64,000 nucleotides of DNA from Xiphias gladius (GCF_016859285.1 NC_053411.1:19102222-19166221); one strand, 5' to 3'; numbered from the stretch's first letter, positions 33,190 to 45,381 are shown. A program made the numbers and translations. The notes: generated by a model from the letters alone, not told the origin.

Positions 33190-33430
33190 TTTTTTTCTTG
33201 CTTATTAATAAAATGTCGGAATAAAAATCACAGATAAATATTGAAAAAATATCCGTAAAATCTTAGTAAATATAAAATGACGAGAAATCTTGAGGAAATA
33301 TCAATAAAATGTTCTAAGAATATTAATAAGTTGATGAAAAAATAATTAAAAATTAGCTAAACATCTCGGAGAAATGTTAATAACATGTATGAAAAATATT
33401 ATGGAAATGCATAAAAAATATGAATAAAAT
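33190..33430. repeat. Degenerate AT-rich tandem repeat upstream of SRRT
   Basis: The words AATAAAATGT, GAAATCTTGAGG, GAAAAATAT and ATATTAATA recur. The composition and unit are the same as in the array at 30,650-30,860. Confidence 0.5.
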
Positions 33431-33975
33431 TGTTTCATACATCGTTTGTCTCTGAGTGGAGAAAACACTATGGGAGGGTGTTTCCTACATTCATTCGGTT
33501 CCGCCAAACCCACGCACAATAATTACGCACAAAACAAAAGCATCTAATGATGCATTGTGAATAAAAAACCCCCTGCACGTGTCCCGATGAACAGCAGATT
33601 AAGTCAGATCCGCAGAGCTGCACACGTGCATTTTAAATGACAGATGACAAGACGCTAGATTTTAATTGAGACGTTATAACTTCCTTTTCTCATTCATCGT
33701 TAAGTCAGGTTCAACTTGTTTTCCAGGTGACCCAGCGTTAGCACCCACGGCGACGACAGGCTGACTCCACGCAAATGAATGAGGGGGCTGTGATTTTGTT
33801 TTCTTTTTCTTCGTGTGGGGCTCCTGAATGTGGTCTTAATTCGCTATAAAAAAGAGTCACCGATTGATCACTAATTGATTTATCGATCATCCATTTAAGA
33901 TATCCGTATTCTGACAGTGCTTCATCTGTTCTGTCCGCAGGATCGTACGCTGTTTAATGGTTGCGTTATAAAAAG

Positions 33976-34019
33976 TCAGGACTGGTTCAGGACTGGTTCA
34001 GGACTGGTTCAGGACTGGG
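33976..34019. repeat. Four-unit 11-bp minisatellite
   Basis: Four head-to-tail copies of TCAGGACTGGT, the last ending in GGGA. They are nearly perfect, which suggests recent expansion. Confidence 0.9.
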
Positions 34020-34514
34020 ACTGTGTGCGAGCCACGACCGGCTTCCGTTGAACTGAGTTTGGTTTTGACCTCATGCGGAATCTCTCCGGAAAGATACGAT
34101 CGGATTCACAGCTGATAACACGACGTTTTGTTTCAGTTTCTGGCGGTCAAAGGGACACCTTAGCAACAGTCGCTAAGGGGGGCGGGGCTTAGCGAAGGCT
34201 CGCCTCGTCGCCGACGCGCCAGTGATCGCGAGAACACGAAGGCGAGATTCGAGGCACGGAGCTGGGTAGTGATGTGGTTTGGACGTAGCGTCACAAACCC
34301 CGCGAACTGACTCTTTTGATCATCAGAATTTGACCGGTTCGGTCCAGTGACACTGGGAGAGTCCGGAAGAGCCGTGTGACTATTTTAATTTGTCCCGTTC
34401 AGGTGGAAAAAAGCCGACGGAAGTCTCGGAGAAGGGCTCTAGTGCGCATGCTTTACCCCCCCCCCCCAAAAAAAGAAAAAACTAAAAAACTAAACAAAAC
34501 AACCATGAACCAAC

Positions 34515-37500
34515 ATGGCGGACGATTTTCGGGAAATTCGCCAAGTGGAAAAGTTTAACAGGAAAGAAGAAGACGATCTTTCCGGTTCTCCTTAATACAT
34601 CCATCAGTCAGAGAGGAGACCAGGACCACCACAAGAGCGTGAAGAAGGAGGACAACCAGGACCCGGATTTCATCGGCCAGGAACACCACAAGAGCGGGAT
34701 GAAGGAGGAGAACCAGGACCCGGATCCCCGGAGCAACGAGCCCGCGGGTCCCGCCGGTCTACAGGTCAGGGTTCAGGACTTCCCTTTGAATGATTTCTGG
34801 TGATAAAACGGAGGAAGATGCCCGTTAGGAACATTTTCTGTTTACTGAAAAGAAACGAGGAGCTTGAATGTGGTTTCAGTGTGAACAGTTGGATCCCGGA
34901 CCGACGCTCCCGGTTTGGGGTTAATGTGCTGGTGGAACATTAAATCTCATCCTCATAGCAAACACTTTGGTTTTTAACTTAAAATAACCTTTTTGTGCAC
35001 ATTGTAGTAACGTGGTTTCCACAAGTGGACATTTTACACCTCAGACAGCCCGAACTGAACCACTTGCAACAAGCAACCACTGCACGCAGAGAACATTTAG
35101 AGCAGATGTACATGTTCACTGAGAAAAGGCCCAAATGCAAAGATCTACTGTTGGATTTCAAGAATCAATACCGTATCATTGAAATAGAAATCACAATTAA
35201 TCAGATTACTTATTTATTTATTCATTTACTGATTGTTAAATCAAGAGCTTCACCTTCAGGCTCAGTTGCCTCTTCACCGTGCCAAAACTACTGCATCGCT
35301 GCATTGACTCGCTCCATAACCCAGAGAGAGCAGTGGATTGGTTTTCATCACTACCACAACCTCGGTTCTGGTGGTGTTGACCCACATCCGGGCTGCATCA
35401 CACTTGGCTGCAAAAACCATCCAATTGCACACATGAAGTCACGGTATGATGAAGCCAACGCAACCACATCATCTGGAAAACGGGGGGGATGCAATCCTAA
35501 GGCTGCCATGCTGTGCCTTGAGAACCTGGCCATGAAAATCACAGACAGAATCAGTGGTGGAGCCCAACGCCCACTGAGAACCTTCTCAGCTTCCTGCTGA
35601 ATAATGAGTGCTCAGCTGTCATACAGAGATTCTCCATCCGGTTCCCTTTTTAAAAAATACGCCTTCGTGTCAGCAGCCTTCCCTGGGATGCAGTAAACAT
35701 TAGTTCAGCGGTGTGAGTTAAAGGGGTTTTGGGTTTACCAGGTCTGCGCGACAGCCTCCCCTGCCACTTGATCCAACTCACCACCAGTTGGTGTTCGAGA
35801 CGTTAGGCCACAGAGTGGCCATAGAGCCAAATGCCAACCCTTATAACCACCTCTCCAAGCGTACCTGTTGTTACAGCAATTTTCTTCTTAGAAAAGATTA
35901 AATGTCTGATAGTATTTTTCGTTCTATGATGTCCCATCTCAGATGTGTAGAAATACAATTTACTTGTTCTTAAAACGCAGAAAGCACAGAAATAAGAGGT
36001 TTTTTTTTTTTTTTTTTTTTGGTTGGGTTTTCTTGTTTATTAAATTATTTACTTCAAGATGAAAACTGTAAAATGTAGTTATTTCATTTTTAAAGAAACA
36101 TTTAAATTTAGAATTGGTTTAGAATGTTGCGATGTCATAACTACAGAGTGATCGTCCTCAGCCACGCCCCCAGCAAGGCCAACCTGGACCCATCGTGCAA
36201 CCTTGTTTTATAACTTTATTAACAGCACAACACCAAGCAGTCATTCCTTTGCTGAGCTATCCAATATATCGTTGCACAGCCTCACCAAGGAAAGGAATAT
36301 TAGAGATCGGTGGCAAAAGTTTATTTTTTTCCGAAATAATTTTTTAGTCCGAATTTGACCGTCTGTTCGGCTCATTTCAGTGCTGACTGCTTAAAATTTT
36401 CGTCAGCATTGGCCATTTCCATTTACTGGTGAGTTTTGTCAGGCCACAGTAAAGGGTCATTACCTGCGGTTGACCTGGCTGTGCGTCAATCAGACAACAG
36501 TCAGCCAATCAGATGTGAGGATCAGAGACAGGCACAAAACGCCCTGTTCTTGCTGAGCTATAGAGAGAAGCGTGAATGAAACTATTTATTACATAAAATG
36601 TATTCAGATGGTTTTGTGGTCCTGAAAACCACAAATGTATATTTTCTTATGAATATCAAAACTTAAAATGAAATAAGGGAGAAGTGTAAGATATGGGACA
36701 AAAATGTGATGGGGACAATAAATTTTAAATAAAACGGTTTAGACTAAGTAGATCATTTTTTTAAGCAGCTTTACCAATAGAAATACTGACCTTAGGAATA
36801 TTAAAGAGACTTTTAAGAAATCAGTCTTGTTTTTAGATTTTGTCTGACACCCCGTCATACAAACTAGTTTGTTTGAAGTCTCCCGGCGTGAAAAGGGACA
36901 CACGTGTGACACTTTCCTTGCAAGAGACAAATTTTAAAAAATGGTCACCGGCGGTTGAAATATCCTTATTCAGTCCGTGGTAAGTTTCAAGCTCCAAAAA
37001 CATTGGCTCCTACATTACCCACAGTGCAGCTCGATTATGGGATTGTCGACCAACATTTTAAAAAATGTGAAGGGATATATGTGGTGATTAATCAAATATA
37101 GAGGCAAGTGCCGCCTCAGCCCCCTGTGAGAACACACCCCTATAGTTGTTTGTCACAGGTAGAACTGCATTAGTCAAACGGAAACATTGTGGGTTATGAT
37201 CCACAGACATACTGTAAATGTCATTAGTTTGTTCCACCATGGCATCTGACACACTCTCTCTCTCCCTCTCTCTCTCTCTCTCTGTATGTCTGTCTGTTCG
37301 CATAGAAACGGAGAGGAAGAAATGGACTTAAACATCACTGCTGTCAGCACTGTGACAAGACCTTCACAACATCTACATGTTTAAAAATTCATCAGAGAGT
37401 TCACACAGGAGAGAAACTGTACAGCTGTGACCAATGTGGGAAAGCTTTTGCTGATAGGAATTACCTCAAACTCCACCAACATATTCACACTGGAGAGAAA

Positions 37501-38019
37501 CCATATAGCTGTGACCAATGTGGAAAAACATTCATTCAAAAGAGTCACTTAAACGAACATCAACATATTCACACAGGAGAGAAACCGTACAGCTGTGACC
37601 TATGTGGGAAAGCTTTTCCTCAAAAGAGTAAACTCAAAATTCACCAACGTATTCACACTGCAGAAAAACCGTACAGTTGTGACCAATGTGGGAAATTGTT
37701 TGCTCAGAGGAATAACCTCAAACTCCACCAACGTATTCACACTGGAGAGAAACCGTACAGCTGTGACCAATGTGGGAAAGCTTTTCTTCAAAGGAGTAAA
37801 CTCAAAATCCACCAACGCATCCACACTGGAGAGAAACCATACAAGTGTAAGCAATGTGTGAAAGCTTTCACTACATCACATGGCTTACGTGACCATCAAC
37901 GCTTTCACACTGGAGAGAAGCCATACTGGTGTGACCAATGTGGAAAAACTTACACTCAATGGAGTGGCTTGAAAAAACATCGACAAACTCACACAATTCA
38001 TACTGTGGAAAAAATATAG
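34515..38019 (+). CDS. Teleost C2H2 zinc finger protein (eight fingers), two coding exons, 5' frame uncertain
   Basis: This is a presumed DNA-binding transcription regulator of the large fish KRAB-less C2H2 family. The terminal exon is 37306-38019 and has eight Kruppel-type fingers joined by TGEKPY linkers (for example CDQCGKAFLQRSKLKIHQRIH spans one finger). The 5' exon ends at a donor after 34764 and joins in phase 0. Its last 57 codons (from 34594) include two tandem HHKS...KEENQDPD-type units. The ATG at 34515 (MADDFREIRQVEKFNRKEED) stops at 34593 and lies one base out of frame with that linker. Either one base is inserted near 34592 (a defect or sequence error), or translation starts elsewhere; I see no in-frame ATG upstream. 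Downstream of the TAG at 38017 the frame continues as decayed fingers. It may therefore be a young pseudogene or a gene with a shortened array. Confidence 0.7.
34995..35600 (+). other. Unrecognised 201-codon open frame in the zinc-finger gene intron
   Basis: The frame is unusually long for intronic DNA. Its second half (after ALTRSITQREQWIGFHHYHN) has mixed, protein-like composition, including GGVDPHPGCITLGCKNHP and SGKRGGCNPKAAMLCLEN. It opens with an ATG but has an Ile-rich, AT-rich middle. I recognise no domain. It could be a decayed mobile-element or retrocopied fragment, or chance. Similar-looking frames continue weakly to about 35,830. Confidence 0.25.
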
Positions 38020-38870
38020 GTCTGTGACAAATGTTGGAAAGCTTTCCCTCATAGACATAAACTCAAACTCCACCCATGTGTTCCCACTAGAGAAAAACCC
38101 CACAGACGTGATCAGTGTGAGAAAGCTTTCACTTCATCAAGTGGTCTAAAGCTGTGGTTCAAAACCCCTGGTAAGGGTTAGAGAGAGGGGGAGAGCTGCA
38201 AACCAAAAGTCCAACTCATTTTAAACTTTCATGTGCAAGCACTTCTGAACAAATTTGGATATCTCATACTGTATTTAGCTATGCATGTAAATCCATATTT
38301 AAGGAAATAAGGCTGGTGTTTCCGAAGCTTGTCGGGAGCTCAGGGCTCTGTTGGAATCGGTGCCGGTTTCTTGCGTCTCTCAGGTGATGGTGCTCCTGTC
38401 GGACTTTCGGGTGACCCACCCTGACCCACCTCCTGTTGGGAAGAGTCTTGAGCTGGAATAATTTTTCCGAGGAGCCATCGCTCCATCGTCACTTCATGTA
38501 ATCGCTAGCAAAAATGACTATAACTGCTTGGTTAAGCACGATTCTGTGGCACAGCGAAATGAAAGGTTGTTTTTTTTTGTGTGTATGTGTTCAATCAGAG
38601 ACTCGTGCACACTTTGAATCTCTCTCAAACACACCACTAAAATCTATTCTAAGGCAAATTATATCACTGGTACAGGTGATGTAATGTAAAAGCCACTCCC
38701 CAGTCTAAAATATTTTATTTTTAATGTTATGTTTTTTCCACAACTGACTGGCCGCCGCCAGGATGAGAACCACTGGTCTAAAGGACAGTTGACGTGTTCA
38801 CACTGGAGCGAAACCTTACTCGTGTGATCATTGTGGGAAATCTTTCGCTATGGGCCCTAGAACTTCACCA
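38020..38870 (+). pseudogene. Decayed extra zinc fingers downstream of the ZNF stop, split by an inserted element
   Basis: Directly after the TAG the same frame reads on as finger relics. First is CDKCWKAFPHRHKLKLH, then DQCEKAFTSSSGLK, where the frame is cut by the insertion at 38152. It resumes after 38776 with GLKDS, a stop, RVHTGAKPYSCDHCGKSFA and then nothing finger-like. Some metal ligands are lost in these relics (histidines replaced in the first, first cysteine lost in the second). The ancestral protein therefore carried at least three more fingers. Confidence 0.8.
38152..38775. mobile_element. 624-bp hAT-like non-autonomous element inside the zinc-finger relics
   Basis: The flanks carry a perfect 8-bp duplication GTCTAAAG (38144-38151 and 38776-38783), the length typical of hAT transposons. 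The left end reads CTGTGGTTCAAAACCCC and the right end inward reads CAGTGGTTCTCATCC, a degraded CAGTGGTTCTCAA-type hAT terminus. There is no transposase frame. The insertion sits within a zinc-finger codon run, so it post-dates that array. Confidence 0.85.
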
Positions 38871-40465
38871 GTGTGTTTACTAAGGCTGCCTCCTAATAGG
38901 CGAACGTACGTTAGTCGTCGGGTAGAGTCTTAGTCAACCGAGTTTTGATTTCCATGTCGATTTCCATGTCAGTGCTGTGTTATGATATTATTAATAATAA
39001 CAGACCCTATTTGTCAGATACCTGATCAGAAAATACTGGAGTACACCAGGATGGAACTAATGCAGTATAATACGACAGACCTGCAATAAATCCTCCCTTC
39101 ATTATATACGTTATAATGTTCAGTTTTTACTGAATCTGGTTGAAAGAGGTGTTGATTTATTTTAATGGTCATTTTCGAGGCTGTAATCTGTGGTGCTGTT
39201 GAACCGTACTGGGTTCTACTGGTTGACAAAATATTAGGAACACCATTCAGTACAACCCAGTACGGTTCAACATCACAACAGTTCTTCTTGTTCTGCTCTG
39301 ATTAGGATTGAAGTATTCATTAATTGTTTGTGTAATTATTGATTGATTAATTAGATTTGTTGTTTGCTGATTTCAGCTTCTTTAGTTGGTTATTCAGCTC
39401 ATGGTGGTTGTTTGGCCGGGTTCATTTTTTCCATCACTTTGCCGTCATAGAGAGGTCCGATCAATCACACTGTGCAGTGGTGGAAGAAGCACTCAGGTCC
39501 TGTGATGAAGTAAAGGTTTTAATACATTAATGTAAAAATACTCCTTAATAAACTCTATTAAATCGATTTGTGTTCATATGTTAGTCTTTTAATGTCCAGC
39601 CTGTGAACTAATCCCTGACAACTGTGTTGGATTTTTTTAGAGGCAAAAACAAGGATTTAGCGATAATATTTTGCAATGGCTGGAAATTGTTACGACCCCA
39701 AGATCGGAGAACTGCTCTCCATTTATGCTGAGGACGAGAGAACCAGGCAGCTAACGGGACCGGGTCTCACACATTATATGTAACTTCTTGGTTGTTGTTT
39801 TTTTAATTTTTTAAAAAGTCATTTTAATTTAACTTCTTATTTAACCAGGAAAAGTCTGACTGAGATTAAAAATCTCTTCACAAGAGCGTCCTGGCTCTTG
39901 TGGTACCAGATTGAAGTAGGTCTTGTTTTTTCCTTCTGATGAAATGTGAAAATTTGCCTTTATTAAAATCACCTGAACAAAGAACATAACATTTTCGTTG
40001 CCTGAAAATGAAATAAAGATGCTCTGTATCTTGTTACTGGATTGTTTGCTCAGTCTTTATCTTTATAAAATGCTGAATATTGTGGCATAAATACAAAACC
40101 TAGTCCACATAAATCACAAGACTATTCCGTCTTAAACCGCTTAGACATCAGTACGGAACACGTTGGGAATGGGAAGGAAGGTTTTCTTCCGTATCACAGT
40201 GATCCAGTGATAGCTGATTCAGTGTAAATTGATTTTCCAAGATGTAAAGACGTGTAACTTCAAAACGCTTTTAGGCCCCAACTTTTAGCCCAAAGCGCAG
40301 CTCACTGACTCCACAGCAACATTATACCTCATCTGTTCTTATAAGTGAAACCTTTTAACGTGTAAATGTCTAATTCTATTGATATTTTAACTAATAAGAC
40401 GGACAAAAAAAAACCGTCTCTTAAAACTGAAAACCAGAAATGGGGCAACTTTTTCTCGGTCGAAT
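38784..40465. other. Intergenic region between the zinc-finger gene and IFT46
   Basis: Beyond the last finger relic (to about 38,870) I see no gene. The region is AT-rich. It includes a MITE-like start at 39,475 and an unassigned remainder. Confidence 0.5.
39475..39560 (+). repeat. Fragment of a CAGTGGTGGAAG-type teleost MITE
   Basis: It begins CAGTGGTGGAAGAAGCACTC and continues with AGTAAAGG and AAAATACTCC words, in the order I recall for the very common fish repeat of this type. Only the first part is recognisable. Confidence 0.6.
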
Positions 40466-41014
40466 CTGACTCCATTACCCAAGATGCATCGTATGGTCCG
40501 TTGCCAGGATACGGTACATTCCCCTCGGTTGTTCGGCTAGCTGCTCTCGCTAACACCGTTTCGACGCAGAAAATCGCGTTTAGACTGAAGTCAGACTCGG
40601 TAATTTAACTTGAAATCATATAAAGACAGAGGTTTGGTCCTCGTTTGGTTTTTTTAATCCCCGGACACCGTGTTTACAGTCTCCCGTTGACTGTTTGAAC
40701 TATCTCGCGATTCGGTTTGTTGCCTGGCGGCTAATGTTAGCCTAACGGCGGGCTTTGTTGCTACAGAGAGGCCGTGACGGTGCCGGAGAGAAGTCGGTAG
40801 TAACGGGGCAGAAACACGGTCCAAGCGGTTGGACAGTCGATTTTAACGGACAGGCAAACGAGCGCATCGACCGGAAAGTCTGTCCAAGTTACAGATAAAC
40901 GCTTAAACTGGTTAGAAAGTCGGTTTTAACCTCGCGGATAAACGGTTCAATCGGCTCTAAAGCGGATATAACCGGCGGATAAATGTGTGTAACGCCGTGA
41001 TCCGTCGGTGTCCT
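40466..41014 (+). promoter_or_regulatory. ift46: IFT46 promoter and 5'UTR
   Basis: This is a CG-rich stretch ahead of the IFT46 ATG. TTACCCAAGATGCATCG near 40,476 resembles a ZNF143/STAF site. GTTGCCAGGATAC at 40500-40512 resembles an RFX X-box half-site pair with one mismatch, the kind of element that controls ciliary genes. Both are consensus matches by eye. Confidence 0.45.
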
Positions 41015-43717
41015 ATGGAGCGGGCTGACCGGGGTAAAGACACCCGGCTGCTGAAGAACCAGCCGTACGACGAGAGCCTGGAGGTCATCGACTCCGAGGA
41101 GGTAGCGAGCGTCTACAGCCCGACTCCCCGCAGCCAGCGTCAGGTAACATCCAGCGGTCATCCCCGGCCTCACCGCCCGGCCCAGGGGCACTGAACTCGG
41201 CCGGCTGAACCGCTAACTCCCCGTCGCCAGCCCTCCACTGTCAAACGGTGTTGGAGAATATACCAGTGGTGGACAGTAACCGAGTCAGGGAATCCGAAGC
41301 TGTGGAAAAGTCTTGAAAACGTTACTTTAGCTTTAATAGAACGTATTGAAAAGTCCCAATGTGATTTACACACTAATGTAAATAAAAATAAAAATGCTTA
41401 TGTGGGGCTTCTGCAGGATCATTGTTCCAGACCTCTGACCGGGTCATGTTTAATGATCATTTAATCGTATTACAGCAGAAAGGATTAGTAGATTAGTTGA
41501 TTTGGCGATTGTCTCTCTGGAAATCAACTACTCTTTTAGTAATTCATTAATTTTTTGAGCAAGACTAGTGAAAAAAAGCCAAAACTTTCTTTGATGCTCT
41601 GAAAAATATGACTGATACATCAAAATAACTGCTGATAATTTTCTGTTGATCAACTCATGGATTAATTGACTAATTGTTACGGCTCTACTGACGCTTCCGA
41701 GTTGTTTTCAGTTCCACCTAAGAAACATTTCCCCCCATAAACTTCTCACACTCTAAATAGCAAACAGGTCAATTTATCTGATATTTCACAAAAAGCCAAT
41801 TTTAGAGAAAATTAAAAAAAAAAAAAAAAAGTGGATTCAACCCTTTTCCAACCAATTAAAGGACCCCTCAGATTTATCTGGTGACCGCGTGGAGGGGCCC
41901 TACCCCTTGGTTGGGAACCACTGGATTAGACTGGCTGAAGTTGTGATCCGCTGATTCTGAATTTCTCTCTAATCCTTGATTTGTAGTGAAATATTGGCTC
42001 ATTTGAACAGTTTAGAGGAGAAATGTCTCTTTGGTGGAACTGAAAACAACTCAGACACTGATTTAATACGAGGGATCACAAGACAAAAAGGTTGGAAACA
42101 ACTGCTAAAATCTATAATAATCATAACGTGAGTTATTTCGTAAGATTAGCATATGTTTTTTTTTTAAATCTTAAATCTTAAAATGAAAACAAACTACTAA
42201 CTAAAGCTTCATCTTAAATTATTGATCTGGTATCAGAATTTGACTTCTGCAACTTATGTGAGATCAGCTGCTGGGTTTATTAGAGGAAAGGTCTGACTCT
42301 GTTGGACTCGTTGAACTAGAGAAACACTCTGATTGTACAGTGGCGTTACAGAGTGGAGCTTCTTCCCTCATAAATGATCTTTGGTCGAGTTCAGACGCAC
42401 GAACCAACAACAGACAAGTGTCATTTCGTTCTGTCTCCAAGTTACTGACAGACTGAACATTAACTAGTAACTGCTGATAATAACAGAAGAGAGATGACAG
42501 ATTTGTTGGTGATCCAGTTTAGTGAATCTGTGTTTTACCAACCAGGATGTCAGAGAAGTGCTGCAGCTCTAACATCACATGTCCTGTCAGCCAGAGTCCA
42601 GGAGGAGCAGGGGAGGTCGTGGCCTGATGTCGGCCAACAGCAGCAGTGATGAGTTTGATGTGGACCACAAGCCTCAGAGGCCCAAAGAGCCAATCGGCGG
42701 GCAGCCCGGGGTAAGTCCGAACGAGGAGGACGAGGAGGAGGAAGAGGAGGAGGAGGAGGACGACGACTCTGACGAAGAGGATACAGACGATGACGATGAG
42801 CCTGGACAGGCTCCAGAGGGGGCGTACGACCCCGCCGACTACGCCAATCTGCCCGTCAGCACCGAGGTCAAAGAGCTGTTCCAGTACATCACACGGTGAG
42901 GAGTTTAAAGGTGCATCAGAAACACGGCAGCGGTAGATCCCCCATCGCCGCAGCGCTCCCTTAGCTTCATCATCAGTTATTTATGTTGTCTATAAAGTGT
43001 CAGAAAATAGAGAAGATGGCTGTTGTAACTTCCCAGTCCAAGGTGACGTCTTCAGATGTTTGTTTCGTCTGACCTGTTGCTCAGGTCAGTAAATATTCGG
43101 TTCGCTCTCATCTATGACAAATCATCACCTTTGAGGAGCTGAACCAGAACATTTTTGGCATTTTTGCGTATCAAGCTAAATTAATTCTATCGTCAAGGTA
43201 GTTGTTGATTGATTGTCTGTCACTTGACAAATTGATTTTTTTATTTACCAATTTCTTACTTAATTGAAACATCTGATGAGACAAAGTCAGATAGTTGTCA
43301 GTTGCATTCACCTGCTTTCATATTTTATTTTACTTTTAAGTAAAGTCATTATTAATAATCCAGGTTGGTGATGCCAAGAATGTCTCATCATTTCTACAGA
43401 TGATTTAATAGCCCCGAAGGAAACGGAACGGTGGCAGCGGCTGCGGGTGCAGCAACAGGTCTGCCGTGACTTGTGGGAAAATAAAAACACGGCAAGACTG
43501 GTGTATGGAGAGATTTTGCATTGGGCGCGGATAATCGGGGACAACTTGCAGACTAAAGCACACACAACGTTCACACACAACGGCCACAAAGGCTAACATC
43601 GTCTTGTTTAGGCTAACATAGCCACGTATGTCGTTAATGTTCAGTCCGTCAAAATAAATGAATATTTTCACACCTTGTTAGTTAATTTAAACTACCGTTT
43701 CCATGCTGACTATAGGG

Positions 43718-43767
<50 letters not shown>

Positions 43768-45381
43768 GTCCGTGTGTAGCAGCCTCTGCTGGATTCTATT
43801 TTTTGCTGTGGTATCGAATTCGGTTTCGAGAATCGTGGAACTTCAGCGGTTTTGGTACGGACGACCAAAATTCTGGCATGGAGACGTCCCTACAGTTACC
43901 GCAGATCCAGTCTTTTAACTTCACCGTGAAGTGAAAAAAAGAGGTCAAATTTAACTTGGTATAAAACTGTCGGTCGTCCAATCACCTACAGACTTCCGGT
44001 ACACGGGAGCGAGTCTGGTAAAATAAGGAACAGCTTCCACGATGGAGCATCAGATTGATGAAATCCTGGATTTAGGATCTGACCCCCGTCCTCTCTGCTG
44101 TCTCCTCCCAGTTACACTCCTCAGTCCATAGAGCTGGAGCACAGTCTGAAGCCCTTCATCCCAGACTTCATTCCAGCTGTGGGAGACATCGACGCCTTCC
44201 TGAAGGTACAGGCTCATTGGTTCTGCATAACCAGACAAGTGCTCACTGTGGCTCCTGAGCCCGATTTAGTGTAAATTCTGAAAAGTGTCCGAGAGAACCA
44301 GGTCTTTGTATTGATTTTAGCATTTCTGCTGTTTCTCAGTTAATACAGCTTTTACTGTGAACGTTGAAAAAATTGTCGACGGATCAGCAGTAGAGAACGG
44401 CAAACAAGAAAGGACTGGATTTAACTGGTGTGATAACGAAAAATGATTTTTGTTGAAACATAGAAACTGTTCTCGGCAGAGTGGTGACGTAACGCGACTC
44501 TGTTGTTGTTCTGATGGATTCGTGCTGAACTTACCACGTTAGCTGGAATTGCAGGCTACAGGCTACGCGGCCTTTATGTGTTAGAGCTGGCCACCCCCCT
44601 TTGTGACCTCTGACCTCACTGTGACCTGTATGGCCTTCAGGTGCCGAGGCCGGACGGCAAAGTGGACAGTCTGGGTCTGCTGTTCCTGGACGAGCCCAGC
44701 GTGAAACAGTCGGACCCCACGGTGCTGTCGCTGTGGCTGTCTGAGGAGACCAAACAACACGGAGCCACCGAGGTACAACATCTTCTGGACATTCGGTTCA
44801 ACCTTGCTCTAAATCCGGATGGAAAGCCATCCGGAGAGGCTTGAACTGACAAAACAGAAGGACGTTCACTTCAGTTTTTACACATGATCAGATTTGGTTG
44901 CATACGAACAGACAAATTGGTCTCACGACTGCCCGCACACATTTTCTACACAATATTATGACGAAAGTACAAAGAGTAACAAGCCTGTCTCTCAGTCTGT
45001 CGTCCTCCTTCTCTCCTCCAGTTGAAGAAGGTGACGAGCGTTGCCAGTCCTCAGTCCAACCCTCGGGTGGTGGACAGCTGGGTGGAGAGTATCGGCGCCC
45101 TGCACCGCTCCAAACCTCCCGCCAGCGTTCAGTACGGCCGCCCGATGCCCGACATCGACAGCCTGATGCAGGAGTGGCCGGCCGAGCTGGAGGAGCTGCT
45201 GGGCCGCCTGCAGCTGCCCCCCGCCCGCCTCCGCTGCAGCCTGACCCAGTACACCGACGTGGTCTGCAGCCTGCTGGACATCCCCGTTTACAGCAGCAGG
45301 ATCCAGTCTCTGCACCTGCTGTTCAGCCTCTACCTGGAGTTCAGGGACTCGCAGCACTTCACGCGCAGAGCGCAGACCTGA
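41015..45381 (+). CDS. ift46: IFT46, intraflagellar transport protein 46, complete
   Basis: IFT46 is an IFT-B core subunit that binds IFT52 and is needed for cilium assembly and dynein arm delivery. Exons: 41015-41143, 42591-42895, 44112-44205, 44641-44772 and 45022-45381. All are in phase (0, 2, 0, 0) and give 339 residues; human IFT46 is about 304. The N-terminus MERADRGKDTRLLKNQPYDE is followed by SLEVIDSEEVASVYSPTP. An acidic tract of Glu/Asp fills roughly residues 85-110. The conserved core then starts at GAYDPADYANLPVSTEVKEL and includes PDFIPAVGDIDAFLK, PRPDGKVDSLGLLFLDEPS and MPDIDSLMQEWP. It ends with DIPVYSSRIQSLHLLFSLY. The C-terminus after FRDSQHF is shorter than in mammals. A polyadenylation signal follows about 240 nt after the stop. 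Identification is firm. Confidence 0.96.
41470..41692. repeat. GGGCTGCAACTA-type fish repeat, IFT46 intron 1
   Basis: ATAACTGCTGATAATTTTCT, CATGGATTAATTGACTAATT and GTTACGGCTCT match the reverse of the terminal part of this family. Confidence 0.6.
41850..41923. mobile_element. hAT-like terminal fragment, IFT46 intron 1
   Basis: Read inward from 41923 the end is CAGTGGTTCCCAACCAAGGG, followed by GCCCCTCCACGCGGTCACC, a typical hAT MITE terminus in fishes. I could not place the other end. Confidence 0.55.
43709..43764. repeat. (GT)n microsatellite in an IFT46 intron
   Basis: About 27 GT units, uninterrupted. Confidence 0.97.
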
